Virus record (IMG/VR): IMGVR_UViG_3300021401_000004
Span: 28,961-92,960 of that record
Strand: one strand, 5' to 3'
DNA length: 64,000 nt
From: a virus
Under the pieces are notes generated by a model. It was not told the DNA's origin, searched no databases, and was given only the letters and a program-made list of their open reading frames with translations. Shown here one piece after another: positions 22,946-33,142 of this stretch; the stretch's first letter is position 1; every line of letters begins with the position of its first letter. The translations under genes and the position numbers were made by a program.

Positions 22946-25900
22946 ATGGCAGGAAGCCTACAATTATCGGGCGGGTCCCCTAGCAACAAGCAGCCACGCT
23001 ACGCCCCGCTGTTTCAAGGCCGCTGGGTAGTGGGCTTGGTTTCTCAGCGGTCGCCTCTGCGAAGCTCGGCCAGCGCCTACGTAGAGCGATATATTGGCGG
23101 GCAATCCGACGCTCTGATCGACGGTTCGAATTGCGAGATTACCCCCAAACTCACGCTTGCCCGAAGGCCCGGAAACTCAGTTTACAACTCGAATATTTTT
23201 ACCGCGATTGACGCTTTCTACGCCTTCCGGATGTTCGGGCCTACGAATGAAGATATCCAGGTTCTCGCGGACACGGCTACAAATGTCTACGATGTCTCGA
23301 ACAACCAGAAGATTTCAATTTTCACGAAATCTCCGGGCAGCGGGCAAACTTTCTTTCAGTCGGTCGGCAACACGCTGTTTTTCGGCGACGGAATAGACCA
23401 GAAGAAGTACGTTCAAAGTCTGTTTACCCGCACTAATAGTTCTGCGGGCCTACCGAATATCGGGGATAACGTAACGTTGTCCGCCGCATCGACTCCGTTT
23501 ATCTCGACGTACCTGATCGACACGAACGGGAATATCGAGGAATTACTGGCGACCGCCGTTACCACGGTTTCAAACGTTGCGTACGTGGAATCCACGAACA
23601 CGTTGACTTTGACCGTTGGATCGACTGCGGGCATTACAGTTGGAGACAATTACGTTGTTTGGAACTTCACGAACGCGACTTGGTTGAACGGCGTTACTTG
23701 GGAAGTTTTAACTGCGGGCGGATCGACCGTAACCGCGAAGCTCTTGAATACCCTGCACGTAGATTACGCTTCTGCGTCGGATACGGGCAACGTTACGGAT
23801 GCCCAAGGCGGGGTTCCAGTTACGGGCGGCAGCGTCCCTTCGTGGAATACTCAAGTCCCGAGTTCAGCAAATGACTTCCAAGGCGGGATTACAATTGACG
23901 GTACGGCGGTTTGGATTAATCGCGGACTCCCGATTGAAAATTGGGGGATTGCGGCGGGCACGACTTCCCCGAATGTCGTCGTCGGAACCTCGACTTCCGC
24001 GTGGAAAGCCACGACTTTCTTCTCATTGTCGGGCGCGGTTGTTGATACGCAGTTTGCTGGGCAGACAAATATCTGGCAAGTTACGGTTGCGGGGAAATCA
24101 GGATTCTCCAATCCGTTTACGAGCAACCCGGTTTCAGGCACGACTACGGTTATTGACGGTGGGGCGACTTGGAAATGTGTTGCCAGCACTTTTTCGGGCG
24201 ACTCTTCCTGGTCCGCGAGCACGACCTTCGCCGCCGACCATCTTATCGTAGCCAACGCTTCGGGCACCCCGAGTTTATTTCAACTTCAGCCCAATCCTTT
24301 TCCGGTTTATAAACTGGTTGCGGGCGTGTACGTAACCGCAAATTTCTACCCGCATAACGGTGCGTTTTCCGGGCAATGTGAACTCCGGAACCCCGTAGAC
24401 GGGACGAACAATCCCGGCGTTGCTCCATACACTCTCCAAGCGACCGCTAACGGGAGCAGCGTTTTATTCAACCCCCCGCAACAGAATAACGCCGGACATA
24501 CTTCGCCGTTGCAGTGGGCGACTTTGGACGCTGCCGGGGATATCACGGGCTTTACGACACCGTATGCCGGGGCTACGCCCGGAAATTACACGCTTTCGAC
24601 GTTCGGGACTTTAACGATCCCAACTGCCGGACAGTATTCGTTTACGATATTTCACGATGATGGAATGTTCTGGGGCATTGGGCCCTCGGGTACGAACCAG
24701 CCAACAAGAATCTCGGGGCCGACAAACTGCCCGGCACCTAACGCGACATTGACCGCGCTCCAAAGCTACCCAGTTATGGGCGCGAATAACGTCTCTGGGC
24801 AATTTCAGGATGTTTTCGTTATTAATTTCCCGGCAGCCGGAGATTACCCGTTCGAAATTGATTTCGCGAAATCGTCGAGCACGGGTCAGTTTCTTGATCT
24901 GTATTGTAACGGGCAGACTCCGATTCCGGGCACGCCCGAAACGGGGACTACGCAACCGATTTGGCCCGCTTTTTCAACCGCTTTCGCCCCTAATTACGCA
25001 ACCGTTTCGGAGATGAACAGCGCCGGAATCGGCGTCCTCGGGCCCGGATCGTTTTCGGGCGGCAGTGGACCCGGACCTCTGAGTTGGGCGAACCTCGGCC
25101 CGATCACGGATTCCGTGTGGACGGCTTCGGTGAACTACACGTTGCCAGACACGACAATTACCGACCCGAATAACAACACTGAAGGCCCGTTCCGGGCGGG
25201 TGTATCGGGAACCACGACTCCGACTTTCGCCACGGGCATCAATCAGCTTACGCTCGACAACCCGAATCTGATCTGGATCAATCTTGGTCCGGCTTCGGCC
25301 CCCGCGCCTGGAACTATTTCAGCATTCAACGGCGGATTTATATACTACGTTGCTTTGGTGAATTCCGCAACTGATACGGTTTCAAACGCATCCCCGGCAA
25401 GCGCGGTTACGGGAAACTTTATTGGGGCTGCGGGCGTTCAAGTAACTGGCGGGCTTCCGCCTATAGCAAGTATTGACCCGCAATCGGATTACGTAGCCAT
25501 TTTCCGTACAACGGACGGTCTTGCCGTTCCGTTCCTGATTCCGGGCACTACGAACGCTATCTGGACGGTTCCGCTGCCCGATTACCTCGTCAACGGGTAT
25601 TTTGACGACACTCCCGATACGGGCTTGAATAACCTGATTGAAGGCCCGATTGAAGGCGAAAACACTCCGCCAGCTTTGGGAGCCGTCAACCTCACGCTGT
25701 ATCTCCAGCGAATATTCTACAGTATCGGGAACACCGTGTTTTACACGTCGGGACCAGATGCGCCCGTGGGCAATGGATTTGAGGGAACCGCGCCCGATAA
25801 TTTCCAAGAACTTCAGTCCAGAGTAACCCGGCTAGTCCCGACAATTGTTGGGCTATTTATATTCACGGTCTCGGATATTTATCTGATCGCGAATACGGGC

Positions 25901-26716
25901 GGAACAATTCCTCAGGCGGTTACTTACGCCCAAGGTCTGGGGCTTCTGAATTACAACGCCTTGGATGTTTTCGGGTCGAGCGTCGGGTTCTTTGCTTCCG
26001 ACTCGACGTTTAATACTTTGGACATTTCCTCGGGGCCCTCGGAAACCGGATTCAATATCGGGAATCTATTGCAGGTTGCCCCGTGGGACCCGAATACCGC
26101 GTACGTTACGTGGCATTCTTCGGGCGAAGACAAAGCATGGTTCTTGTCTGACGGGACTACGGGTTGGTACAGAATCGGAGTTACCCCGTCGCCCGAGCAG
26201 GGCGTGACAGTTTCTCCGTTCGCAACTATCGTCAACGGGGCGCAAGCCGTCCAGTCAATTGAGACTTCTCCGGGCGTCCATCAGTTGCTCGTAGGCCCCG
26301 CAACTTCCGGCCCAATTCTTGCCCGAAATTTAACAGAGTTTCAGGACGGCGGAAACAACTACCCGTGGTACGCGACGGTTGGAAGCATAGTCTTGGTAAA
26401 TCCCGGACAACTCGCTGAAGTCGCGTTCATCACCACGGAAGCAAACGCTATCGGGTCTCGCCCGAGCGTAAGCGTAATCTTGGATGAAGCGTTTCCGACC
26501 TACACAGGCCCGTTTGAAAATATTCCAGAATGGGTTGAAGACCCTCCGACGCTGCCACAGTCTACCTCGATTTACGCGCAGCGTTGGTATCTGTCTCTAA
26601 TGCAGGACCCCGCTGTTTGCAGGCATATGCAGATTCGGGTTGATCTGCCTGCTGAAAATGAGAAAAATGAATTATGGAATTTCACGGTTTTCGGGGCCAT
26701 TTTACAAGAAAATTAA
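22946..26716 (+). CDS. Large tail protein with PA14-like domain
   Basis: A 1256-residue protein. The N-terminus (YAPLFQGRWVVGLVSQRSPLR) and following beta repeats resemble tail-tube or tail-hub proteins. Around residues 555-650 TAGQYSFTIFHDDGMFWGIG and AGDYPFEIDF look like a PA14/GLEYA sugar-binding beta barrel. Several DGTAVWINRG / DGGATWKCVA motifs repeat. It is likely the distal tail or adhesion component of a short tail. One motif copy (25497-25508) lies inside. Confidence 0.6.
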   Translation: MAGSLQLSGGSPSNKQPRYAPLFQGRWVVGLVSQRSPLRSSASAYVERYIGGQSDALIDGSNCEITPKLTLARRPGNSVYNSNIFTAIDAFYAFRMFGPTNEDIQVLADTATNVYDVSNNQKISIFTKSPGSGQTFFQSVGNTLFFGDGIDQKKYVQSLFTRTNSSAGLPNIGDNVTLSAASTPFISTYLIDTNGNIEELLATAVTTVSNVAYVESTNTLTLTVGSTAGITVGDNYVVWNFTNATWLNGVTWEVLTAGGSTVTAKLLNTLHVDYASASDTGNVTDAQGGVPVTGGSVPSWNTQVPSSANDFQGGITIDGTAVWINRGLPIENWGIAAGTTSPNVVVGTSTSAWKATTFFSLSGAVVDTQFAGQTNIWQVTVAGKSGFSNPFTSNPVSGTTTVIDGGATWKCVASTFSGDSSWSASTTFAADHLIVANASGTPSLFQLQPNPFPVYKLVAGVYVTANFYPHNGAFSGQCELRNPVDGTNNPGVAPYTLQATANGSSVLFNPPQQNNAGHTSPLQWATLDAAGDITGFTTPYAGATPGNYTLSTFGTLTIPTAGQYSFTIFHDDGMFWGIGPSGTNQPTRISGPTNCPAPNATLTALQSYPVMGANNVSGQFQDVFVINFPAAGDYPFEIDFAKSSSTGQFLDLYCNGQTPIPGTPETGTTQPIWPAFSTAFAPNYATVSEMNSAGIGVLGPGSFSGGSGPGPLSWANLGPITDSVWTASVNYTLPDTTITDPNNNTEGPFRAGVSGTTTPTFATGINQLTLDNPNLIWINLGPASAPAPGTISAFNGGFIYYVALVNSATDTVSNASPASAVTGNFIGAAGVQVTGGLPPIASIDPQSDYVAIFRTTDGLAVPFLIPGTTNAIWTVPLPDYLVNGYFDDTPDTGLNNLIEGPIEGENTPPALGAVNLTLYLQRIFYSIGNTVFYTSGPDAPVGNGFEGTAPDNFQELQSRVTRLVPTIVGLFIFTVSDIYLIANTGGTIPQAVTYAQGLGLLNYNALDVFGSSVGFFASDSTFNTLDISSGPSETGFNIGNLLQVAPWDPNTAYVTWHSSGEDKAWFLSDGTTGWYRIGVTPSPEQGVTVSPFATIVNGAQAVQSIETSPGVHQLLVGPATSGPILARNLTEFQDGGNNYPWYATVGSIVLVNPGQLAEVAFITTEANAIGSRPSVSVILDEAFPTYTGPFENIPEWVEDPPTLPQSTSIYAQRWYLSLMQDPAVCRHMQIRVDLPAENEKNELWNFTVFGAILQEN

Positions 26717-26728
26717 TACGGAAAACGG

Positions 26729-27418
26729 ATGCCCGATAATATCGCAAGTCATCTCAATATAAACACGCGCGGTTACGCGCCCGTAGCTTCGCCGCCCGCG
26801 ACTCAGTTGCAAGAGCAACCGTTGATCCCGACCCGAAGTCCGTTACTTAGATTCTCGGCTCCGAATATTCCAGGATCGTTTCCTTCGTTTGATACCCTTA
26901 CGGGCTACCATATGGGCGGGAAAATCCCGCAGTGGCGGATTCCCACGGTTCCGACACAGACGGGAACGACTAGTAGCTCGACAGCGGCGGCAACGACCGT
27001 TATTTCTTCAAGCAGCACGAGCACGAATAACCCGCCGAAGGCCCAGACCGCCTCGGTTACAACTTCGGTACTGTCTCCTGCGGGACAGTTTACGGGCGTA
27101 ATCTCGATGGCGAAAGCATTTATCGTCCTGTCGATTTCGGTCAATTCCGCCGCCCGAGCCCGGTTGTATTCGACGGCAGCCGCCCAGAATGTGGACAAAA
27201 GTCGTCCACAAACTCAAGGTCCGGGATTCGGCACCGAGCAAGGAATTATCGGCGACGTTGTTCTTACGAGCGCCCCGACAGTTTGGTACACGGAAAACAT
27301 GACGGGCACGAACGGGGATAGCCCGCAATCAACAGCCGCGTATTTGACCGTGGATAATCTTACGGCTTCGAGCATGGCGGTTAACGTTTCTATCGTGTAC
27401 GTGCCGCTACAGAGCTAG
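26729..27418 (+). CDS. Hypothetical virion protein
   Basis: A 229-residue, Thr/Ser/Pro-rich, beta protein. Its start codon is the last base of a TACGGAAAACGGA motif (26717-26729). The 3' end overlaps the convergent gene 27390. Expected to be a tail accessory by position. Confidence 0.5.
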   Translation: MPDNIASHLNINTRGYAPVASPPATQLQEQPLIPTRSPLLRFSAPNIPGSFPSFDTLTGYHMGGKIPQWRIPTVPTQTGTTSSSTAAATTVISSSSTSTNNPPKAQTASVTTSVLSPAGQFTGVISMAKAFIVLSISVNSAARARLYSTAAAQNVDKSRPQTQGPGFGTEQGIIGDVVLTSAPTVWYTENMTGTNGDSPQSTAAYLTVDNLTASSMAVNVSIVYVPLQS

Positions 27419-27680
27419 ACAGCAAGTATTTTGCGGGCACGTTGAGTACAAAGGAAAACGGATAGACTTCCGCTTTGCTCTCAAAATCAGAAACAAATCG
27501 CTCCGCCTTGGCTGGTAGTTTTCGGGTCTCTGTGCCCAGATAAAAATACGATCCGATAACTCCTTCCATCGCTCCACGACGAACCACTCTTTTGATGGCT
27601 CGGGCGATTGGGCAATTCCACGGATCGCCGTGTTTTCCGAGTCGGATATCTCGCTGGGTTACCTGAACTGTTATTCTCAT
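27390..27680 (-). CDS. Leftward cargo protein of unknown function
   Basis: A 96-residue protein beginning MRITVQVTQRDIRLGKHGD and containing WNCPIARAIKR. ATG 27680 has GGAGGG upstream. It is driven by the promoter at 27698-27726 and overlaps the end of 26729 tail to tail. Possibly a small regulator; no recognised domain. Confidence 0.55.
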   Translation of the reverse strand: MRITVQVTQRDIRLGKHGDPWNCPIARAIKRVVRRGAMEGVIGSYFYLGTETRKLPAKAERFVSDFESKAEVYPFSFVLNVPAKYLLSSSVAARTR

Positions 27681-27697
27681 ATTTCCCTCCAAACCAG

Positions 27698-27726
27698 ATA
27701 GTACAGAAAACGAACAGGAATGTCAA
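27698..27726 (-). promoter_or_regulatory. Leftward promoter with 13-bp motif
   Basis: Minus strand TTGACA (27726-27721), 17-bp spacer, TACTAT (27703-27698); the motif occupies 27702-27714. The -35 box abuts the start of the rightward gene at 27728. Confidence 0.7.
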
Positions 27727-27727
27727 G

Positions 27728-28099
27728 ATGATTCGCACGTTAAACGAAAATGATCGCCCGCAAATCGAGGCGTGGATCGCCGCCGAGCCAACCCACGCAA
27801 GTAATACATTCGATTGGTATTCCGAGGCGGGGGCAAAATCCGTTATTTTTGAAGACGCCGAAGGCGCGGTTTTAGTGGCGAAATTTACGCCGTGTTTGAA
27901 AATCGATATTGATTTCTTGCCCGAAGCGGAACCCAGACGGGTAGCCCGCGCACTATCGGAAGGACTTAGCGAGATGGAAAAACAAGCCAAGCAGCAAGGG
28001 TTCAAACAGTTTTCGTTCGATTCTGTCTCGGGCAAGTTACGGGCGTTCTGCGAAAGGCTCGGGTTTATACCGTCGCCCGAACTTCGAAAGGTCCTATAG
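27728..28099 (+). CDS. GNAT-like acetyltransferase
   Basis: A 123-residue protein; the C-terminal LRAFCERLGFIPSPE is the usual last GNAT segment. The acetyl-CoA loop is less clear than in the gene at 792, so the activity is less certain. The RBS is poor; its start lies next to the divergent promoter. Confidence 0.55.
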   Translation: MIRTLNENDRPQIEAWIAAEPTHASNTFDWYSEAGAKSVIFEDAEGAVLVAKFTPCLKIDIDFLPEAEPRRVARALSEGLSEMEKQAKQQGFKQFSFDSVSGKLRAFCERLGFIPSPELRKVL

Positions 28100-28102
28100 A
28101 TT

Positions 28103-28714
28103 ATGTGTGGTGCGTCGAGTAGCGAGAAAAATTTAGCGAGCGAGCAGACTCAGAACTTCCAGACCTTACAAAACGAGGCTGGACAAGTTTTCGGGCAAAG
28201 CTCGCAGATTTTCAATCAGTTGAATTCGGCTTTTTCCCCGATTTTAGCCGCAGGTCCGGGGCAACCGGGTTACACGCCCGCAGAACTTTCTAATCTCCAG
28301 TCGCAGGCGGTCACGCAAGGCGGAATCGCAACTCGAAACGCTGAACAAGCCGCGGGCGAGCGGTCTGCTGCGGCGGGCGGGGGCACGGCAGTTCTTCCGA
28401 GCGGTGCTACAATGGGTATGGACGCCAATATCGCAGCAGCCGGGGCGTCAAATACCGCAAATAATCTGGCGCAGATTAATCTTAACAACGCGGCTTTAGG
28501 CAGGCAGAATTGGACTCAGGCTGCTGGCGTGCTTGCGGGCGCTCCGAGCGTATTCGGTGAAGCCAACTCGTTTAACTCTGGTGCCACAGGTTCAGGGCAA
28601 GCGGCTTTCGGTAGCGCGAACGCTATTAACCAGCAAAATCAGGCGTGGCAAGGGCAATTGATGGGAATACTCGGAGATGCAAGCCAGCTCGGGGCGGCGG
28701 CGATAAAAGCATAA
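28103..28714 (+). CDS. Putative internal virion (ejection) protein A
   Basis: A 203-residue protein beginning MCGASSSE, low-complexity helical and rich in Ala, Gln, Asn and Gly. It has the size and composition of T7 gp14-like or P22 ejection proteins, and it is first of three consecutive genes of this type. Confidence 0.55.
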   Translation: MCGASSSEKNLASEQTQNFQTLQNEAGQVFGQSSQIFNQLNSAFSPILAAGPGQPGYTPAELSNLQSQAVTQGGIATRNAEQAAGERSAAAGGGTAVLPSGATMGMDANIAAAGASNTANNLAQINLNNAALGRQNWTQAAGVLAGAPSVFGEANSFNSGATGSGQAAFGSANAINQQNQAWQGQLMGILGDASQLGAAAIKA

Positions 28715-28717
28715 TCT

Positions 28718-30910
28718 ATGGCAGACGATCAAGTTCAACCGACAACTTCGGATAGCACGGAAACTCAGGTTACTCCTGCGGAAGTTCAGTCTTCTACGGG
28801 CGACCAGCCCAGTCCGCAAAACGGGCAAGCACCGCCCGATACTAGCAACTTACCTGTTAGCGGGCAAACCCCTATTCAGCCTCCGCAACCCGCCGATCCT
28901 CGGGATTCTCATCCCGCCGTTCAGCAGGCGGGGATCATGCGTCGCATAGGAGAAACGATTGCGGGCGGCCCGAGAATCAAAACGACGATTGACCCAAACA
29001 CGGGCGTAGTCACCCGTGAAAAACAGCCGCTCGACACAAAGGACATTCTTGTCGGCGCTTTGGCTAACATCCTCGGTGGCTTCGGGCAAGTTGCGAGCAA
29101 CGCCTCCGCCCGCCAAGCCGGACGGTCGCCCGCGCCCATTCAGCCTTTACCGACTCAAGTCGCGCAGCAGAAACAGGCCCAGCAGTCGCAAGCTGATTTC
29201 GAGCAAGAGCAGCAGACCAAAATCCAGAAGGCAAAAGTCCTTCAGGCGAACATGGAAGCCATGCGCTCGGCCTACGCTGCGGGCAAAGAAGATGACGAAG
29301 CCAAAGACTCGATTGTCTCGAATCACTCGGATGATCTGGAGAATTGGAAGAACTCGGGCGCAGTTGAAGCCTCGAATATTCCGTCAAACGAATTGATGCA
29401 GAAGGGGTTTGACAAGACTAAGTACGTCGCTATCCCCGACGGAAAAGTTCCAGTATTCGGGCCTAACGGTCAACGGGCGACCGACAATAACGGCGTTCCG
29501 CTGTCTCAGCTTACGTATTCGGTTGTGGACGGCACGACTCAAACGCCCCTAACGCAAGCAAAGTACAACCAGTTGGCGAAATACGGACTGATGTCGGCGA
29601 AGCAGGGGTTTAATTTGCCCGAAGGCGCGACGATTACCTCGGCATCGCTCGCCTTGATGAACCACAAACTGGACCTGATCCAACAGACGCAGCGGGAACT
29701 TGACGATGTTCACGATCAAGTAGGTGGGGATAAAGTCGATCTCGCGGAGCAGATCAAGAAGAACCCGCAAGTATTGTCCGCGATTGAGAAGTTCCATAAT
29801 GATGCTGCGAGCGCCGATCCGAACGATCAGATAAAGTCGATCCAGAAGAATCACCCACAGGCTGCGGGCATCATGTCGGAGTTGTTCGGGCAAGAGAATC
29901 TTGAGAAATTGTCGAATCAAAAAGCTGCTGATCTCGCGAAAGCGAAGGAAAAAGGGGTAACGGAAGGCCGCCTTGAAGCTGAAGGTGACAAGATGGATGA
30001 CAACAAAGCCGCCAGCATCTTGTCCGATCCCAAGTCTACGCCCCAAGATAAGCAGCGGGCGCAGGATTTCCTGAAAATAAAGGCCAATACCAAGTTTACG
30101 GATAAAGAACAGGAAATCAACGCTCAACGGGCGATTGAGGACAAAGATTTATCCACGGCGGCTAAAAACATTGTTTCGGGCAATCTCGCGCAAATCCGCG
30201 ATTTAGTCTCCTTCCGGGGGGATCAGAAAACCCGTGTCTATAACATGATCGCGGACGAGGCGAAGGCTCAAGGGAAAGACCCGAAGGATTATTCGCCCGC
30301 GAAACTCGAAGCTAAAACTAAAGTTCTTAACGACTTCAGCGACGGGAAAGCCGCTGACAGTATCGTGTCGTTCAACACGTTCCTCGGGCACGCGAATGAC
30401 GCTTTGTCTGCTACGGGCGCGATGCGCGGGCAGACGGGCAGCCCGCTTATCAACCGTCCTCTGAATTGGATCAGAAAGAACGCCGCCAACGACACGAACT
30501 TCCAAGCGTTCCAAACCGCTCTCGTTCCTGTACGGAAAGAGTACATGAGTTTCCTGAACAACAATCGGGCGGAGCACGAAGGCGATATCAAGGTAATGGA
30601 AACCGTGCTAAACGACGATTCTACGCCCGCCCAGATCGAATCAGCCTTAAAGAAACTCGGAGAAAGCGGCGATATCCGCCTTGCCGAGCTTGGCCGGAAA
30701 TACTCGAACACGATGGGCGACGAATATCCAAGTCTTCTGGCTCCCGAAAGCAAACAAGCTTTGCAGAGGATGGGCGTTCAGAGCAGAACTGTTACGAGCA
30801 CGAAGGACAAGCCCGTTACGCCCCCGAAGCCCGCACAAAACTTCGCGGCAACTAGCTCGGATGGAAAATGGGGTTACGACGGCAAGCAATGGGTAGCGAC
30901 GGGCAAATAA
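28718..30910 (+). CDS. Putative internal virion (ejection) protein B
   Basis: A 730-residue protein. The first 130 residues are Pro/Gln/Thr-rich and disordered; residues about 150-480 are charged coiled-coil-like helix; the C-terminus is short and polar. There is no enzymatic motif. Long helical proteins next to A and C in this order are the hallmark of podovirus ejection cores. Confidence 0.55.
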   Translation: MADDQVQPTTSDSTETQVTPAEVQSSTGDQPSPQNGQAPPDTSNLPVSGQTPIQPPQPADPRDSHPAVQQAGIMRRIGETIAGGPRIKTTIDPNTGVVTREKQPLDTKDILVGALANILGGFGQVASNASARQAGRSPAPIQPLPTQVAQQKQAQQSQADFEQEQQTKIQKAKVLQANMEAMRSAYAAGKEDDEAKDSIVSNHSDDLENWKNSGAVEASNIPSNELMQKGFDKTKYVAIPDGKVPVFGPNGQRATDNNGVPLSQLTYSVVDGTTQTPLTQAKYNQLAKYGLMSAKQGFNLPEGATITSASLALMNHKLDLIQQTQRELDDVHDQVGGDKVDLAEQIKKNPQVLSAIEKFHNDAASADPNDQIKSIQKNHPQAAGIMSELFGQENLEKLSNQKAADLAKAKEKGVTEGRLEAEGDKMDDNKAASILSDPKSTPQDKQRAQDFLKIKANTKFTDKEQEINAQRAIEDKDLSTAAKNIVSGNLAQIRDLVSFRGDQKTRVYNMIADEAKAQGKDPKDYSPAKLEAKTKVLNDFSDGKAADSIVSFNTFLGHANDALSATGAMRGQTGSPLINRPLNWIRKNAANDTNFQAFQTALVPVRKEYMSFLNNNRAEHEGDIKVMETVLNDDSTPAQIESALKKLGESGDIRLAELGRKYSNTMGDEYPSLLAPESKQALQRMGVQSRTVTSTKDKPVTPPKPAQNFAATSSDGKWGYDGKQWVATGK

Positions 30911-30913
30911 AAT

Positions 30914-32974
30914 ATGGCTGACGATAACAATCAGATTCCAGCACCGCCTAGTGGAACTACAGTCCAAGCGCAGCCACAGGCTCAACCTGCGGGCGGGCAA
31001 ATTCCTCCGCCCCCCTCGGGCGATATCGTTATGGTGCAGCCCGCTAGTACGGAAAGCGGACAGCCCGAAGAGTCTACGCTCGGCAAGATCGGCGATGTTG
31101 CGGGCGATGTTTCGTCGGGCTTCGGAAACGCCCTGATGGATACGGTTCACGGAATCGGAACCCTGCTCAATAAGGTTCCGGGCGTTGGGGAAACGCTCGC
31201 CCCTACTGAAGGATTGGCCGCCGAGAAAAAAGGCATACAAAGCCCGGAAGGAACCGCCCAATGGGTAGGATACGGCGGGGAGAATCTCGCGGAATTCATG
31301 CTCGGCGACGAGGCCCTGAAAGGCTTGTCGATGGCCGACAAGTTCAAACAGATTTCGGGCGCGATGGGTCTTCTTGAGAAAAGCCCGAGATTGATGCGGG
31401 CGATTCAGATGGGTGCTGACGTAGGAAAAGCTACGGGCGAACTTGGCGAGGAAGCCAAAGCTCTGATCCAAAAGAATCCGTTACTTGCCCGATTAGTCGG
31501 GGCGGGAATGGACGCGCTCCGCCAAGGCGCGGTTGCGGGCGCTCAGGAGACAGCGAAAACTGGTAGTCCGGAAAAAGGATTGAAGGCGGGCGTTGAGCAG
31601 GGCGCGACTTCGGGCGTGCTTGGAGCGGCCTTTGGGACGCTCGGAAGAGTAGCGGAAAAAGCAGGCGAGGCGGGGAAAGCGGTTCAGGAAGCGTCGGAAG
31701 CGGGGAAGAATGCTCCAAGTGCTTTGGATATCGGGCAGAAGGTTGCCGATCAGATTAACGACGCCGAAACCAAGATGCACGGCGACTTTGAGTCCGGAAT
31801 CCAGAAGCTCAAGGGAGATTTGGGTGACCAAAAAGTCCCGTATCAAGGTAGCCCGTTACAGAAAGCCGCGAAAGCGACCCTCGAAGGAATTACCGACAAG
31901 CAAATTGTTCCAGGGAAAACGGAAGCTACTGGCGTCTTAGATGAATTCGGGCAACCGATCACGAAACAAGGCGCAGATACAACCGTTCGAACTACCAAGG
32001 GCGCGTTGCCCGAATTCGGAAGTCTTGCGGGCGGATCGCCCGAAAGCAAGAATATTCTAACAGCTTTGGCTGATCCCAAGAAAACGGGCGACCTTACAAT
32101 TGACGAGCTTATCCAGCGACGCCAGCAACTCGGGGAAAAGATTGGAGTGCTGACGAAAGGCGGAACTAGCTCGGCGGATCGGGCCGACGTTCAAGTTTAC
32201 CAGAAACTACGCGACGGAATCGACGACACAATCGCGAATCTTGCGAAGAAGTCTGGGAAGCCCGAGGCCGCGCAGGATTATGATGCTTTGCGCTCGGCGT
32301 ACAAAGACAAAGTAAAGTTATTCCAGAGTCCAGCGATGCAGGCTATGTCTGCGCCAGGAGTTGCGAGCGACGTGAAACTTGATAACGCCGCAAAGTATTT
32401 ACTCCAAGGCGGGAACAAGCTTGACAAGATCAACACGTTGACCGAGACAATCGGGGAGCCCGCCGTAAAGGACTTGGGAAAAGGAATCCTCCAGAGCAAG
32501 TTAGCCGAAGCTAGCGCGGGCGGGCAAATTAACCCCGCGAAGTTCGTCAAGAACTTTAAGCAGATTGACCAGCTCCCGCCGGAAGTGAAGGAGAAATTGT
32601 TTGATTCGGGCGACGCTCAGAAGGGTTTGGATAAGCTTTCGGGCGACTTGAAAACAGCAGCAAACTATCAGAAGCTTATTCGAGCGGGAATCGTACTCAA
32701 TCCGGTTAGCGGAATGGGGCTATTGCTAGGGTCGCTTGCAAGCGGGGATGCGGAAGGTGCCCGCGAACTTCTCGATAAAATCGCCAACCGCCCCGGAATG
32801 TGGTCCGCTTTCCGTACAGCGGGAAAGATTGGGGCGACTCTAGAAGCATCGTCCGCAGCCCGCAGAGTTGGAACGGCGGCCAAAGGCGCTCTTGGAAACG
32901 TCCTTCAGGGGGCAACCGAACCACTGTCGCAGCCCGAAGATCAGGATCAACAAGTCGTTTACACGAACCAATAA
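30914..32974 (+). CDS. Putative internal virion (ejection) protein C
   Basis: A 686-residue protein with a disordered Pro-rich N-terminus (residues 1-60), then Ala/Gly/Lys-rich helices and a mildly hydrophobic segment (GIVLNPVSGMGLLLGSLASG, about residue 595) that could cross a membrane during DNA entry. Third member of the ejection group. Confidence 0.55.
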   Translation: MADDNNQIPAPPSGTTVQAQPQAQPAGGQIPPPPSGDIVMVQPASTESGQPEESTLGKIGDVAGDVSSGFGNALMDTVHGIGTLLNKVPGVGETLAPTEGLAAEKKGIQSPEGTAQWVGYGGENLAEFMLGDEALKGLSMADKFKQISGAMGLLEKSPRLMRAIQMGADVGKATGELGEEAKALIQKNPLLARLVGAGMDALRQGAVAGAQETAKTGSPEKGLKAGVEQGATSGVLGAAFGTLGRVAEKAGEAGKAVQEASEAGKNAPSALDIGQKVADQINDAETKMHGDFESGIQKLKGDLGDQKVPYQGSPLQKAAKATLEGITDKQIVPGKTEATGVLDEFGQPITKQGADTTVRTTKGALPEFGSLAGGSPESKNILTALADPKKTGDLTIDELIQRRQQLGEKIGVLTKGGTSSADRADVQVYQKLRDGIDDTIANLAKKSGKPEAAQDYDALRSAYKDKVKLFQSPAMQAMSAPGVASDVKLDNAAKYLLQGGNKLDKINTLTETIGEPAVKDLGKGILQSKLAEASAGGQINPAKFVKNFKQIDQLPPEVKEKLFDSGDAQKGLDKLSGDLKTAANYQKLIRAGIVLNPVSGMGLLLGSLASGDAEGARELLDKIANRPGMWSAFRTAGKIGATLEASSAARRVGTAAKGALGNVLQGATEPLSQPEDQDQQVVYTNQ

Positions 32975-32995
32975 TTGCTAACTGTAGGTATACAA

Positions 32996-33142
32996 ATGCC
33001 CTTCAAATCAGTCGCGCAGCAGAAATATCTTTACTCACACCCGACAATTCTCGGGCGAAAAGCACTGAAAGAGTGGAGCGAAAAGACCAACTTCAAAGCT
33101 CTGCCCGAAAAGAAATCCCCAAAGAAATCAGGTAAAAAGTAA
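32996..33142 (+). CDS. Small basic phage protein (MPFKS-QKYLY type)
   Basis: A 48-residue protein beginning MPFKSVAQQKYLYSHPT. Such short MPxKSxxQxxYL proteins are widespread beside phage head genes; their role is unknown. Its stop overlaps the next start (TAATG). Confidence 0.6.
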   Translation: MPFKSVAQQKYLYSHPTILGRKALKEWSEKTNFKALPEKKSPKKSGKK

